A DNA stretch of 5,568 nucleotides from an uncultured Lachnospiraceae bacterium (lineage in GTDB: Bacteria > Bacillota > Clostridia > Lachnospirales > Lachnospiraceae): assembly GCA_902796695.1 (NCBI GenBank), contig CADBQE010000297.1:1-5568 (forward strand), given 5' to 3'. Of the stretch, positions 1 to 5,482 are shown piece after piece. The translations under genes and the position numbers were made by a program. Position 1 is the first letter of the stretch. Each line of letters starts with the position of its first letter. The notes beneath the pieces are model-generated. The model worked only from the letters and a program-made list of their open reading frames with translations. It searched no databases and was not told the DNA's origin.

Positions 1-608
1 CCGGCCAGGTCCTCCCGGTGCCGTATGAGGCCGAAACGGGCTGTGTGGTCGTGCGCGAAATGGCGGACGGCCTGGCCATGGACCTGGTCCGCAAAGGACT
101 GGAAACGGACCAGCTGGTGATGGACGTCGTCTACGATATCGAAAACCTGAAGGACCCGGACCGCCGGAACCGCTATCACGGACCGGTCAAAACGGACCGC
201 TACGGCCGCGAAGCGCCCGCTCCCGCCCACGGATCCCTGAACCTGGACGGCTATTCGTCCTCCTCCCTGGAACTGATCGGGGCGGCGGAAACGCTGTACC
301 GGCGGATCACGGACCCGTCCCTGCTGGTGCGGCGCTTCTATCTGACCGTAAACCATATACGTGAAGAAAACACCCGGGAAATCGAAGAACCCGCGCCGGA
401 GCAGCTGAGTCTTTTCCGGGACTACGAAGCGGAGGAAGCGGAGCGGCAGCGCAGAAAGAAGCAGCGTGACAAAGAACGCCGCGCGCAGGAGGCCGTGCTG
501 GCCATCCGGGACCGGTTCGGGAAAAATGCCGTGCTCCGGGGCATGAATTTCGAAGAAGGCGCGACCGCCCGCGAGCGGAACGCGCAGGTGGGAGGCCATC
601 GTGAATAA
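1..608 (+). CDS. Y-family DNA polymerase (DinB/UmuC/UvrX-like), C-terminal part, 5' truncated by window edge
   Basis: This is the C-terminal third or so of a Y-family translesion polymerase, which copies past damaged bases at the replication fork. The frame is open to the left edge, with the first full codon at base 3, so the catalytic palm and fingers lie outside the window. The visible part covers the little-finger region, which touches DNA. It is followed by QLSLF (bases 402-416), a good match to the beta sliding clamp-binding motif, and then a very basic and acidic helix. The ending FGKNAVLRGMNFEEGATARE closely fits my memory of clostridial 'DNA polymerase/DNA repair' proteins of the UvrX/ImpB-MucB-SamB group, so the C-terminus looks intact. 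The last 8 bp overlap the next gene, which suggests coupled translation. The promoter, and any LexA box, would be upstream of the window. The family is confident; the exact subtype is less so. Confidence 0.9.
   Translation, partial: GQVLPVPYEAETGCVVVREMADGLAMDLVRKGLETDQLVMDVVYDIENLKDPDRRNRYHGPVKTDRYGREAPAPAHGSLNLDGYSSSSLELIGAAETLYRRITDPSLLVRRFYLTVNHIREENTREIEEPAPEQLSLFRDYEAEEAERQRRKKQRDKERRAQEAVLAIRDRFGKNAVLRGMNFEEGATARERNAQVGGHRE
590..595 (+). promoter_or_regulatory. Ribosome binding site GGGAGG for the YolD-like gene
   Basis: GGGAGG lies inside the end of the polymerase gene, 5 nt before a GTG codon. It decides the GTG start at 601 for the small downstream gene, since no ATG is placed as well. 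Confidence 0.7.
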
Positions 609-837
609 GACGGGCGGTGCCGCGGGCACCGGAAAAAGAACGATAGAAGACTATCGGGATCTGCTGGATCTGCCGCACCCGGTTTCGCGGAAGCATCCTC
701 CCATGCCGCGGGAAAACCGGGCGGGCCAGTTCTCGCCGTTTGCCTCCTTAAAAGGCTACGAAGAACTGATCGAAGAAGGCGCGCGGGAAGCGGAGGACCT
801 GTACGGCCAGGAAGAGCGGGAAGAGATCTTTGACTGA
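601..837 (+). CDS. Small YolD-like protein, partner of the Y-family polymerase (short form)
   Basis: This 78-residue, charged, soluble protein starts at GTG and overlaps the polymerase gene by 8 bp. Its central block, LDLPHPVSRKHPPMPRENRA followed by GQFSPFASLKGYEELIEE, matches the DLPH-x-VS-x-x-HP-x-M...RAAQFAPFAALTGY pattern I recall from small genes next to Y-family polymerases in clostridia and their mobile elements. The related YolD family sits beside uvrX and yqjW in Bacillus. It has been predicted to stand in for UmuD, but its function is not established. Relatives I remember run to about 100-125 residues with an extra C-terminal stretch; this one stops soon after the GY-EELIEE segment. 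Only about 37 bp separate its stop from the opposing ABC-F gene, and no leftover coding sequence is visible there. It could be a natural short form or a truncated one. Confidence 0.75.
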   Translation: MNKTGGAAGTGKRTIEDYRDLLDLPHPVSRKHPPMPRENRAGQFSPFASLKGYEELIEEGAREAEDLYGQEEREEIFD

Positions 838-851
838 AGATCTTCCGGCGG

Positions 852-890
852 AAATAAAAAAGAGGAGGAGCCTGTCAGGTCAGCTCCTCC
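852..890 (-). terminator. Rho-independent terminator of the ABC-F gene (possibly bidirectional)
   Basis: Bases 864-871 (GGAGGAGC) pair perfectly with 883-890 (GCTCCTCC), leaving an 11-nt loop. Read on the minus strand, the hairpin is followed almost at once by TCTTTTTTATTTC, a good U-tract. The stem uses the last sense codons and the stop codon (875-877) of the ABC-F gene lies in the loop. On the plus strand the same hairpin is followed only by CATTTTGTAT, so termination of the polymerase/YolD transcript there would be weaker but possible. Confidence 0.85.
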
Positions 891-2776
891 CATTTTGTAT
901 ATAACTCCTCCAGCCGGGCTCTCAGCTCGCCGGCTTCTTTGTCCAATGCCATCAGCCGGACCGGGTCGACGGCCACTTCCGGAGAAGCCATCTGCGCTTC
1001 CAGGGCTTCCAGCGAAGCTTCGGTCTGTTCGATCGCGTCTTCCGTACGCCTGATGTCGTTCTCCTTTTTGCGGCGCTGGGCTTCGGCCTCTTTTTTGTTT
1101 TTCCAGTCGCGGGCGGAGCCGGTCTCCGCGGGGGCGGAGCGGTCCTCCCGGACGGCGGCGGCTTCGCGCAGCTGCGCGGATTTCTCCAGGTAGCTGTCGT
1201 AATTGCCCAGGAATTCCGTAAGGCGCCCGTCTTTTAATTCCAGGACCCGCCCCGCCAGCCGGTTGATGAAATACCGGTCGTGGGAGACGAAGAGGAGCGT
1301 GCCAGGATACTTCAGGAGCGCCTCTTCCAGGATCTCGCGGGAGGTGATGTCCAGATGGTTGGTGGGCTCGTCCAGCATCAGGAAATTGCAGGGGGAGAGC
1401 ATCAGCTTGGCCAGGCTCAGGCGGCCTTTTTCCCCGCCGGAAAGGACGGAGATGGGCTTGAAGACGTCATCGCCGGTGAACAGGAAGGAGGCCAGCGTAT
1501 TACGGATCTCCGTATCCGTCATGGCGGGGTAGGATTCCCGGAATTCCTCGAACAGCGTATGGCTTTCGTCAAACAGGTGCTGCTCCTGGTCGTAGTAGCC
1601 GGGGGCGACCTGCGCGCCCAGCTTCACGGATCCGGCATCCGGGGACACGGCGCCGGTCATGATCTTCATCAGTGTCGTTTTGCCGCAGCCGTTGTCGCCG
1701 ATGATCGCGGTTTTTTCGCCCCGGCGCAGCCCGAAGGAAAGCCCGGAAAACAGGCAGCGGGGCCCGAAGCTTTTGGAAAGATCCTGCACGGTCAGCACCT
1801 GCTCGCCGCTGACGGCCGAAGACGACAGGGACAGATGCATCGCGTCCCGCACTTCCTGCGGCTTCTCCAGCCGCTCGATCATGCCGAGCCGCTTTTCGCG
1901 GCTTTCCGCGCGCTTGATGGATTTTTCCCGGTTGAAGGACTTGAGCTTCGCGATGACTTCCTCTTCGTGCCGGATCGTTTTCTGCTGGTTCAGATAATGC
2001 TTCAGCGCGACCTCGCGCTCCGCGGCTTTCTTGCCGGCATAGACCGTATAATTGCCGCTGTACATGGAGACCCGGCCGAGCTCGACCTCGATGATCTTCG
2101 TGACGACGCGGTCCATGAAATAGCGGTCGTGGGAAACGATCAGCACCGCGCCGGGGTAGTCCCGAAGGTATCCTTCCAGCCAGGCGACGGAGCGGATGTC
2201 CAGATGGTTGGTGGGCTCGTCCAGAAGGATCAGATCCGGGCGGGAGAGCAGCAGCTTGCCCAGGGCGACGCGGGTCTTTTCCCCGCCGGAAAGCACGCGG
2301 CAGGGCTTGCCGAAATCCTCCTCCGAAAAGCCGAGGCCCTTGATGACGCCGGTGATCTCGCTGCGCAGGGCGTAGCCGCCTTCGTCTTCAAAGCGGTGGG
2401 AGAGACGGCTGTATTCCTCCATCAGGCCGCGGAGCTCTTCCCCGTCCTTCCCGGCCATATCCGCTTCCAGCACGCGCAGTTGCTGTTCCAGGCGGAAAAG
2501 ATCCGCCCGTGCGGAAGCGACTTCATCGTAAATAGTGGCGTCCGAAAGGATCTCCTGACGCTGCTTTAAGTAGCCCAGGCGGGCGTCCTTGGCCAGAATG
2601 ACTTCCCCGCCGTCCGGCGCATATTCCCCAGTGATGATGTTGAGCAGCGTGGTCTTTCCGGCCCCGTTGATCCCCACCACCGCGGCTTTTTCCTTTTCTT
2701 CCAGATGAAAATACCCGCCTTTCAGAACGGGCTCCTCATGAAATGCCTTCTGTATTTCGCGGCAGGCCAGCAGCAT
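875..2776 (-). CDS. ABC-F family ATPase (YdiF-like), ribosome-associated
   Basis: This is a complete 633-residue soluble protein with two ABC ATPase domains and no membrane segments. ABC-F proteins bind the ribosomal E site and act in translation or antibiotic protection; they are not transporters. Domain 1 has Walker A GINGAGKTT (35-43), signature LSGGEKTR (162-169), Walker B/D-loop LLDEPTNHLD with catalytic Glu187, and H-loop His216. A charged linker at about 240-325 includes KLKSFNREKSIKRAESREKR. Domain 2 has Walker A GDNGCGKTT (360-368), signature LSGGEKGR (445-452), Glu470 and His499. Residues about 530-633 form a charged, coiled-coil-like tail. All catalytic residues are present, so it should be active. 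I place the start at the ATG at 2776, which has AAGGAGG 5 nt upstream; a longer frame to 2833 would run through that site and the promoter. The linker looks like the ordinary YdiF type, so a housekeeping role is likelier than drug resistance, but this is inference. It is divergent from rex; ydiF and rex are also near neighbours in Bacillus subtilis. Confidence 0.95.
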   Translation of the reverse strand: MLLACREIQKAFHEEPVLKGGYFHLEEKEKAAVVGINGAGKTTLLNIITGEYAPDGGEVILAKDARLGYLKQRQEILSDATIYDEVASARADLFRLEQQLRVLEADMAGKDGEELRGLMEEYSRLSHRFEDEGGYALRSEITGVIKGLGFSEEDFGKPCRVLSGGEKTRVALGKLLLSRPDLILLDEPTNHLDIRSVAWLEGYLRDYPGAVLIVSHDRYFMDRVVTKIIEVELGRVSMYSGNYTVYAGKKAAEREVALKHYLNQQKTIRHEEEVIAKLKSFNREKSIKRAESREKRLGMIERLEKPQEVRDAMHLSLSSSAVSGEQVLTVQDLSKSFGPRCLFSGLSFGLRRGEKTAIIGDNGCGKTTLMKIMTGAVSPDAGSVKLGAQVAPGYYDQEQHLFDESHTLFEEFRESYPAMTDTEIRNTLASFLFTGDDVFKPISVLSGGEKGRLSLAKLMLSPCNFLMLDEPTNHLDITSREILEEALLKYPGTLLFVSHDRYFINRLAGRVLELKDGRLTEFLGNYDSYLEKSAQLREAAAVREDRSAPAETGSARDWKNKKEAEAQRRKKENDIRRTEDAIEQTEASLEALEAQMASPEVAVDPVRLMALDKEAGELRARLEELYTKWEELT

Positions 2777-2781
2777 GACAT

Positions 2782-2788
2782 CCTCCTT
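2782..2788 (-). promoter_or_regulatory. Ribosome binding site AAGGAGG of the ABC-F gene
   Basis: On the minus strand AAGGAGG precedes the ATG at 2776 with a 5-nt gap. It fixes the start 19 codons inside the longest possible open frame. Confidence 0.85.
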
Positions 2789-2804
2789 GTCCAAAACGAT
2801 ACTT

Positions 2805-2833
2805 ATCATAGCGGATTTTGCCCGGAAGGGCAA
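2805..2833 (-). promoter_or_regulatory. Putative sigma-A promoter of the ABC-F gene
   Basis: On the minus strand, TTGCCC (2833-2828) is separated by 17 bp from TATGAT (2810-2805). The -10 matches consensus in 5 of 6 positions and the -35 in 4 of 6, at ideal spacing. Transcription would begin near 2798, giving a leader of roughly 20 nt. The -35 box is one arm of the inverted repeat at 2818-2833. Confidence 0.55.
2818..2833. repeat. Perfect inverted repeat TTGCCC-GGAA-GGGCAA
   Basis: Two 6-bp arms flank a 4-nt loop. The repeat covers the -35 box of the proposed ABC-F promoter, so it could be an operator or an RNA hairpin if transcription starts further upstream. It is followed by neither a clear U-tract nor any gene that needs a terminator here. 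Confidence 0.5.
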
Positions 2834-2834
2834 G

Positions 2835-2849
2835 CCGAAGTTTCTTCGG
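2835..2849. repeat. Perfect inverted repeat CCGAAG-TTT-CTTCGG
   Basis: Two 6-bp arms flank a 3-nt loop, two bases away from the repeat at 2818-2833. A wider, bulged pairing of AAGCC (2832-2836) with GGCTT (2853-2857) is also possible. Its role is unknown; it lies between the two divergent promoters. Confidence 0.5.
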
Positions 2850-2870
2850 AAAGGCTTTTTGCCGCAAAGT

Positions 2871-2888
2871 TTGTCTTATTCTTGACAA
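2871..2888. promoter_or_regulatory. Putative Rex operator (autoregulatory)
   Basis: TTGTCTTATTCTTGACAA is an 18-bp site with perfect 5-bp arms TTGTC/GACAA. Its length and outer TTGT...ACAA match the known Rex box pattern (TTGTTAA-n4-TTAACAA in clostridia, TTGTGAA-n4-TTCACAA in bacilli); the inner positions fit less well. It covers the whole -35 box of the rex promoter, so Rex bound here would block RNA polymerase, and NADH would relieve this. The site is seen; the binding is inferred. Confidence 0.65.
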
Positions 2889-2911
2889 TGCGCCGCGGGT
2901 TGCCCTATAAT
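2882..2911 (+). promoter_or_regulatory. Sigma-A promoter of the rex-alr-yebC operon
   Basis: A perfect -35 TTGACA (2882-2887) and a perfect -10 TATAAT (2906-2911) are separated by 18 bp. Transcription would start near 2918, about 19 nt before the rex ATG. Consensus boxes in such GC-rich DNA are unlikely to be chance, and point to a strong promoter that needs a repressor. Confidence 0.9.
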
Positions 2912-2923
2912 ATCAAAGATATT
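2909..2923. repeat. Inverted repeat AATATC-AAA-GATATT at the transcription start
   Basis: Perfect 6-bp arms flank a 3-nt loop, running from the -10 box across the expected start of the rex transcript to just before the ribosome binding site. It could be a second operator or chance in a short AT-rich stretch. Confidence 0.4.
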
Positions 2924-2925
2924 GC

Positions 2926-2931
2926 GGGAGG
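2926..2931 (+). promoter_or_regulatory. Ribosome binding site GGGAGG of rex
   Basis: GGGAGG stands 5 nt before the ATG at 2937. It supports this start over the in-frame TTG at 2922, which would overlap the site and leave almost no leader. Confidence 0.8.
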
Positions 2932-2936
2932 AATCC

Positions 2937-3560
2937 ATGGCTGCAGATCATATTTCACAGGCGGTAATAAGAAGATTGCCCCGATATATGCGGTTTCTGA
3001 CCGAACTGAAGGAAGAGGGCGTGGAGCGCATCTCTTCCCGCGAGCTCTCGGACCGCATGCAGGTGACGGCATCGCAGATCCGGCAGGACTTAAACCAGTT
3101 CGGCGGATTCGGCCAGCAGGGCTACGGCTACAATGTCTCCAAGCTGATCGAGGAGATCGGTCATATCCTGGGGCTTGACCGTCCGCACAACCTGATCGTC
3201 GTGGGGGCCGGCAACCTGGGCAGGGCCCTGGCCGGCTACGGCAATTTTGCCAAACGCGGGCTCAATATCCGCGCCCTTTTTGATATCGCGCCGGATCAGT
3301 CCCGGCCGGAAGTCAGGGGCCTGAAAGTCTATGAGATGAAGACCCTGCCGGAATATCTGAAGAACAACCCCGTGGATGTGGCGATTCTGACCATCCCGAA
3401 GGAAAACGCGCGCGCCGTGGCGGAACTGCTGTACAGCCTGGGCGTCAAAGCGTTCTGGAATTTTGCGCATGTGGACCTGGGGCTGCCTCCGGATGCCCTC
3501 GTGGAAAATGTTCATCTGTCGGAAAGCCTCATGCAGCTGACGTATTACATGAATCATTAA
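2937..3560 (+). CDS. rex: Redox-sensing transcriptional repressor Rex
   Basis: This 207-residue protein has the usual Rex length. Rex is a cytoplasmic dimer that represses fermentation and respiration genes and leaves DNA when NADH rises relative to NAD+. Residues 1-80 form the winged-helix DNA-binding part: RLPRYMRFL (13-21), ISSRELSDRM, then ASQIRQDLNQFGGFG, which contains the recognition helix, and GYGYNV. Residues 82 onward form a Rossmann fold with the dinucleotide loop GAGNLG (90-95) and the acidic residue Asp116 at the end of the second strand, as expected for NAD(H) rather than NADP(H). The closing NFAHVDLGLP and SESLMQLTYYM segments fit the domain-swapped C-terminal helix. The position I align with Asp188 of Thermus Rex appears to be His193, which I believe is common in clostridial Rex, but the alignment is by eye. 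It is the first gene of its operon, 18 bp before alr, and likely represses itself. Confidence 0.96.
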   Translation: MAADHISQAVIRRLPRYMRFLTELKEEGVERISSRELSDRMQVTASQIRQDLNQFGGFGQQGYGYNVSKLIEEIGHILGLDRPHNLIVVGAGNLGRALAGYGNFAKRGLNIRALFDIAPDQSRPEVRGLKVYEMKTLPEYLKNNPVDVAILTIPKENARAVAELLYSLGVKAFWNFAHVDLGLPPDALVENVHLSESLMQLTYYMNH

Positions 3561-3566
3561 AAGGAG
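3561..3566 (+). promoter_or_regulatory. Ribosome binding site AAGGAG of alr, long spacing
   Basis: AAGGAG directly follows the rex stop codon but is 12 nt from the alr ATG, longer than the 5-8 nt gaps of the other genes here. No nearer start codon is available, so alr may be translated somewhat less efficiently. Confidence 0.65.
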
Positions 3567-3578
3567 TTCCCGACCCAT

Positions 3579-4703
3579 ATGGAACGGTTTTACCTGAATC
3601 TGTACCCGGACCGCATCGCGGCCAATATCCGGGCGATAAAAGCGCAGCTCCCGGCCGGGACCCGCACCTGTCTGGTGGTCAAGGCCGATGCCTACGGACT
3701 GGGCGCCCGCGAACTGGCTCCCGTCTTGGAACCGAAAGTGGATTTCTTTGCCGCCGCCACCGCCTATGAGGGAATTTCCCTCAGGAACTGCGGCATTCAG
3801 AAGCCCATCCTGATCCTGGGCTTTACGGCCCGCGACGACTGGCCGGCCCTGATGCGGCAGAAGATCCGGATCACCGTCTACCGGAAGGAAGACGCGGAGG
3901 ACCTGTCCCGGATCGCCCGGGAACACGGCATGAAAGCCCTGGTCCACTTCAAGGTGGATACCGGCATGAACCGGCTGGGCTTTGAAGCGGATGAAGCGGG
4001 GATCGCCCTGATGGCTTCCCTGGCGAAGCTGCCCGGGCTTGAAGTCGAAGGCCTGTTCAGCCATTTTGCCCGCGCGGATGAAGAAGACGCGGCGCCGACC
4101 CGCGTGCAGTACGAGCGCTACCTGGCCGTCAAGGCGGGCCTGGCGGCGGAAGGCATTGTTCCGCCCCTGTGCCATATTGCCAACAGCGCGGCGGCCATCG
4201 CCTACCCCGAAATGGCGGAAAACATGGTGCGGCTGGGCCTGGCGGCCTACGGCCATTACCCTACGGATGAGATGCCTCACCGCGTGAAGCTGCTGCCCGT
4301 CGCGGAGCTCAAGAGCCACGTGATCATGGTGAAGGACCTCTTTCCGGGCGAAGCCGTCAGCTACGGCGGACATTTCGTGGCGGACCGGCTCATGCGTCTG
4401 GCCACCATCCCTGTAGGCTATGCCGACGGTTATACCAGACGGCTCAGCGGCAAGGGACGCGTGCTGATCCACGGGCAGGAGGCGCCGATCTGCGGCAACA
4501 TCTGCATGGACCAGATGATGGTGGACGTGACCGATATCCCGGGCGTTAAGCTGGGAGACGACGTGACGCTCATGGGCCGCGACGGGGACCGGGAGATCAC
4601 CCTGGAGGAACTGGCGGAAAAGAGCGGCATCCTGCATTACGAGATCCAGTGCGGCCTGTCCCGCTGGCGCAACTTAAGACATATAATCAGAGAAGAGATA
4701 TAA
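3579..4703 (+). CDS. alr: Alanine racemase
   Basis: Alr is a PLP-dependent cytoplasmic enzyme that converts L-alanine to D-alanine for peptidoglycan. At 374 residues it has the usual length. The N-terminal barrel carries VVKADAYGLG, with the PLP lysine at Lys35. FKVDTGMNRLG (124-134) contains Lys125 and Arg132, which match Lys129 and Arg136 of the Geobacillus enzyme. The C-terminal domain has VSYGGHF with the second catalytic base Tyr262, IPVGYADGY (Tyr281), ICGNICMDQMMVDVTDIP and LHYEIQC (Tyr354). All key residues are present, so it should be active. The last part is unusual: the common S-x-RVPR-I/Y motif is replaced by SRWRNLRHI, and the final codons switch to AT-rich forms (TTA, AGA, ATA). 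VanT-type or other amino-acid racemases share this fold, but no membrane domain is present, so plain Alr is favoured. It lies between rex and the yebC-like gene with gaps of 18 and 12 bp. Confidence 0.95.
   Translation: MERFYLNLYPDRIAANIRAIKAQLPAGTRTCLVVKADAYGLGARELAPVLEPKVDFFAAATAYEGISLRNCGIQKPILILGFTARDDWPALMRQKIRITVYRKEDAEDLSRIAREHGMKALVHFKVDTGMNRLGFEADEAGIALMASLAKLPGLEVEGLFSHFARADEEDAAPTRVQYERYLAVKAGLAAEGIVPPLCHIANSAAAIAYPEMAENMVRLGLAAYGHYPTDEMPHRVKLLPVAELKSHVIMVKDLFPGEAVSYGGHFVADRLMRLATIPVGYADGYTRRLSGKGRVLIHGQEAPICGNICMDQMMVDVTDIPGVKLGDDVTLMGRDGDREITLEELAEKSGILHYEIQCGLSRWRNLRHIIREEI
4682..4687 (+). promoter_or_regulatory. Possible internal -10 box before the yebC-like gene
   Basis: A perfect TATAAT lies in the last alr codons, about 29 nt before the next ATG. 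No good -35 is seen 16-18 bp upstream (the region reads GTCCCGC), so this is a weak candidate for an internal promoter. Confidence 0.25.
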
Positions 4704-4715
4704 AGGAGAATTACC

Positions 4716-5444
4716 ATGTCCGGACATTCCAAGTTTTCAAACATCAAGCACAAGAAGGAAAAAAATGACGCGGTGAAGGGCAAGATCTTCACCCGCTTCG
4801 GCCGCGAGATCGCGGTGGCCGTCAAGGAAGGCGGCCCGGACCCGAACAATAACAGCAAACTGAAGGATATCATCGCCAAGGCCAAGGCCAACAACATGCC
4901 CAACGATACGATCGACCGCAGCATCAAGAAGGCCGCGGGCGAAAACGGCGGCGCGGATTACGTGCGCGCCACGTACGAAGGCTACGGTCCCAAGGGCACG
5001 GCGATCATTGTGGAAACGCTGACGGACAACAAGAACCGGACCGCTTCCAACGTGCGCAACGCCTTCACCAAGGGACAGGGCAGCGTAGGCGCGCAGGGCT
5101 GCGTGTCCTACATGTTCGATGAAAAGGGCCAGATCATTATCGATAAAGAAGAAACGGACATGGATCCGGATGAGCTGATGATGCTGGCCGTGGAAGCCGG
5201 TGCGGAAGACTTCTCCGACGAAGAGGACAGTTACGAGATCCTGACGGCGCCGGACGATTTCTCCGCCGTGCTGGAAGCGATCCAGGCCGCCGGCCTGCCG
5301 CTCATTTCCGCGGACGTGACCATGATCCCGCAGACCTGGGTGGAGCTGACGGACGAGCAGGATCTGAAGAACATCAACCGGATCCTGGATCTTCTGAATG
5401 AAGACGACGACGTGCAGAACGTGTACCATAACTGGGACGAATAA
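4716..5444 (+). CDS. YebC/PmpR family protein (TACO1-like translation or transcription factor)
   Basis: This complete 242-residue protein has the family's usual length. YebC proteins were long annotated as transcriptional regulators; newer work ties the family, including mitochondrial TACO1, to relieving ribosomes stalled on proline-rich stretches. The start MSGHSKFSNIKHKKEKNDA is the family hallmark, with Phe7 where many members have Trp. It is followed by GKIFTRFGREIAVAVKEGG, PDPNNNSKL, AKANNMPNDTIDRSIKKA and YEGYGPKGTAIIVE. A central segment NKNRTASNVRNAFTKGQGSVG and an acidic C-terminus ending in DDDVQNVYHNWDE also fit. It is cytoplasmic, with no signal peptide or membrane segment. AAAGGAG (4702-4708) overlaps the alr stop and lies 7 nt before the ATG. 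The gene shares an operon with rex and alr, though this does not by itself show a shared role. Paralogues (YebC and YeeI/YebC2) exist, so I give no firm symbol. Confidence 0.95.
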   Translation: MSGHSKFSNIKHKKEKNDAVKGKIFTRFGREIAVAVKEGGPDPNNNSKLKDIIAKAKANNMPNDTIDRSIKKAAGENGGADYVRATYEGYGPKGTAIIVETLTDNKNRTASNVRNAFTKGQGSVGAQGCVSYMFDEKGQIIIDKEETDMDPDELMMLAVEAGAEDFSDEEDSYEILTAPDDFSAVLEAIQAAGLPLISADVTMIPQTWVELTDEQDLKNINRILDLLNEDDDVQNVYHNWDE

Positions 5445-5482
5445 AGCCTGTCCCGCGATCCTGATGGGAAGGAGAATCTGCA

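Noticed and set aside
1..837. Polymerase/YolD cassette as evidence of a mobile element
   Set aside because: Such pairs occur on prophages and conjugative elements but also on ordinary chromosomes. No integrase, attachment site or repeat is seen and the base composition matches the neighbours.
836..845. Palindrome GAAGATCTTC just after the YolD-like stop
   Set aside because: It has no loop, so it cannot form a useful hairpin, and no U-tract follows; probably chance.
1280..2569. 429-codon open frame on the plus strand opposite the ABC-F gene
   Set aside because: It is antisense to a gene with full ABC-F motifs. Its His/Gln/Ala/Gly-rich, low-complexity product matches no family and it has no clear ribosome binding site. 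Long shadow frames are expected in GC-rich coding DNA.
2777..2833. N-terminal extension of the ABC-F gene by 19 codons
   Set aside because: The extension would cover the AAGGAGG site and the likely -10 and -35 boxes, and its residues do not resemble ABC-F N-termini. The ATG at 2776 is better.
2832..2860. Terminator-like structure AAGCC...GGCTTTTT on the plus strand
   Set aside because: The stem is bulged, and no plus-strand gene lies upstream for it to terminate; at most it would stop antisense transcription.
3090..4637. 515-codon open frame on the minus strand opposite rex and alr
   Set aside because: It spans two unrelated, well-supported genes in antisense and has the same shadow composition (rich in His, Gln, Arg, Gly), with no recognisable domain.
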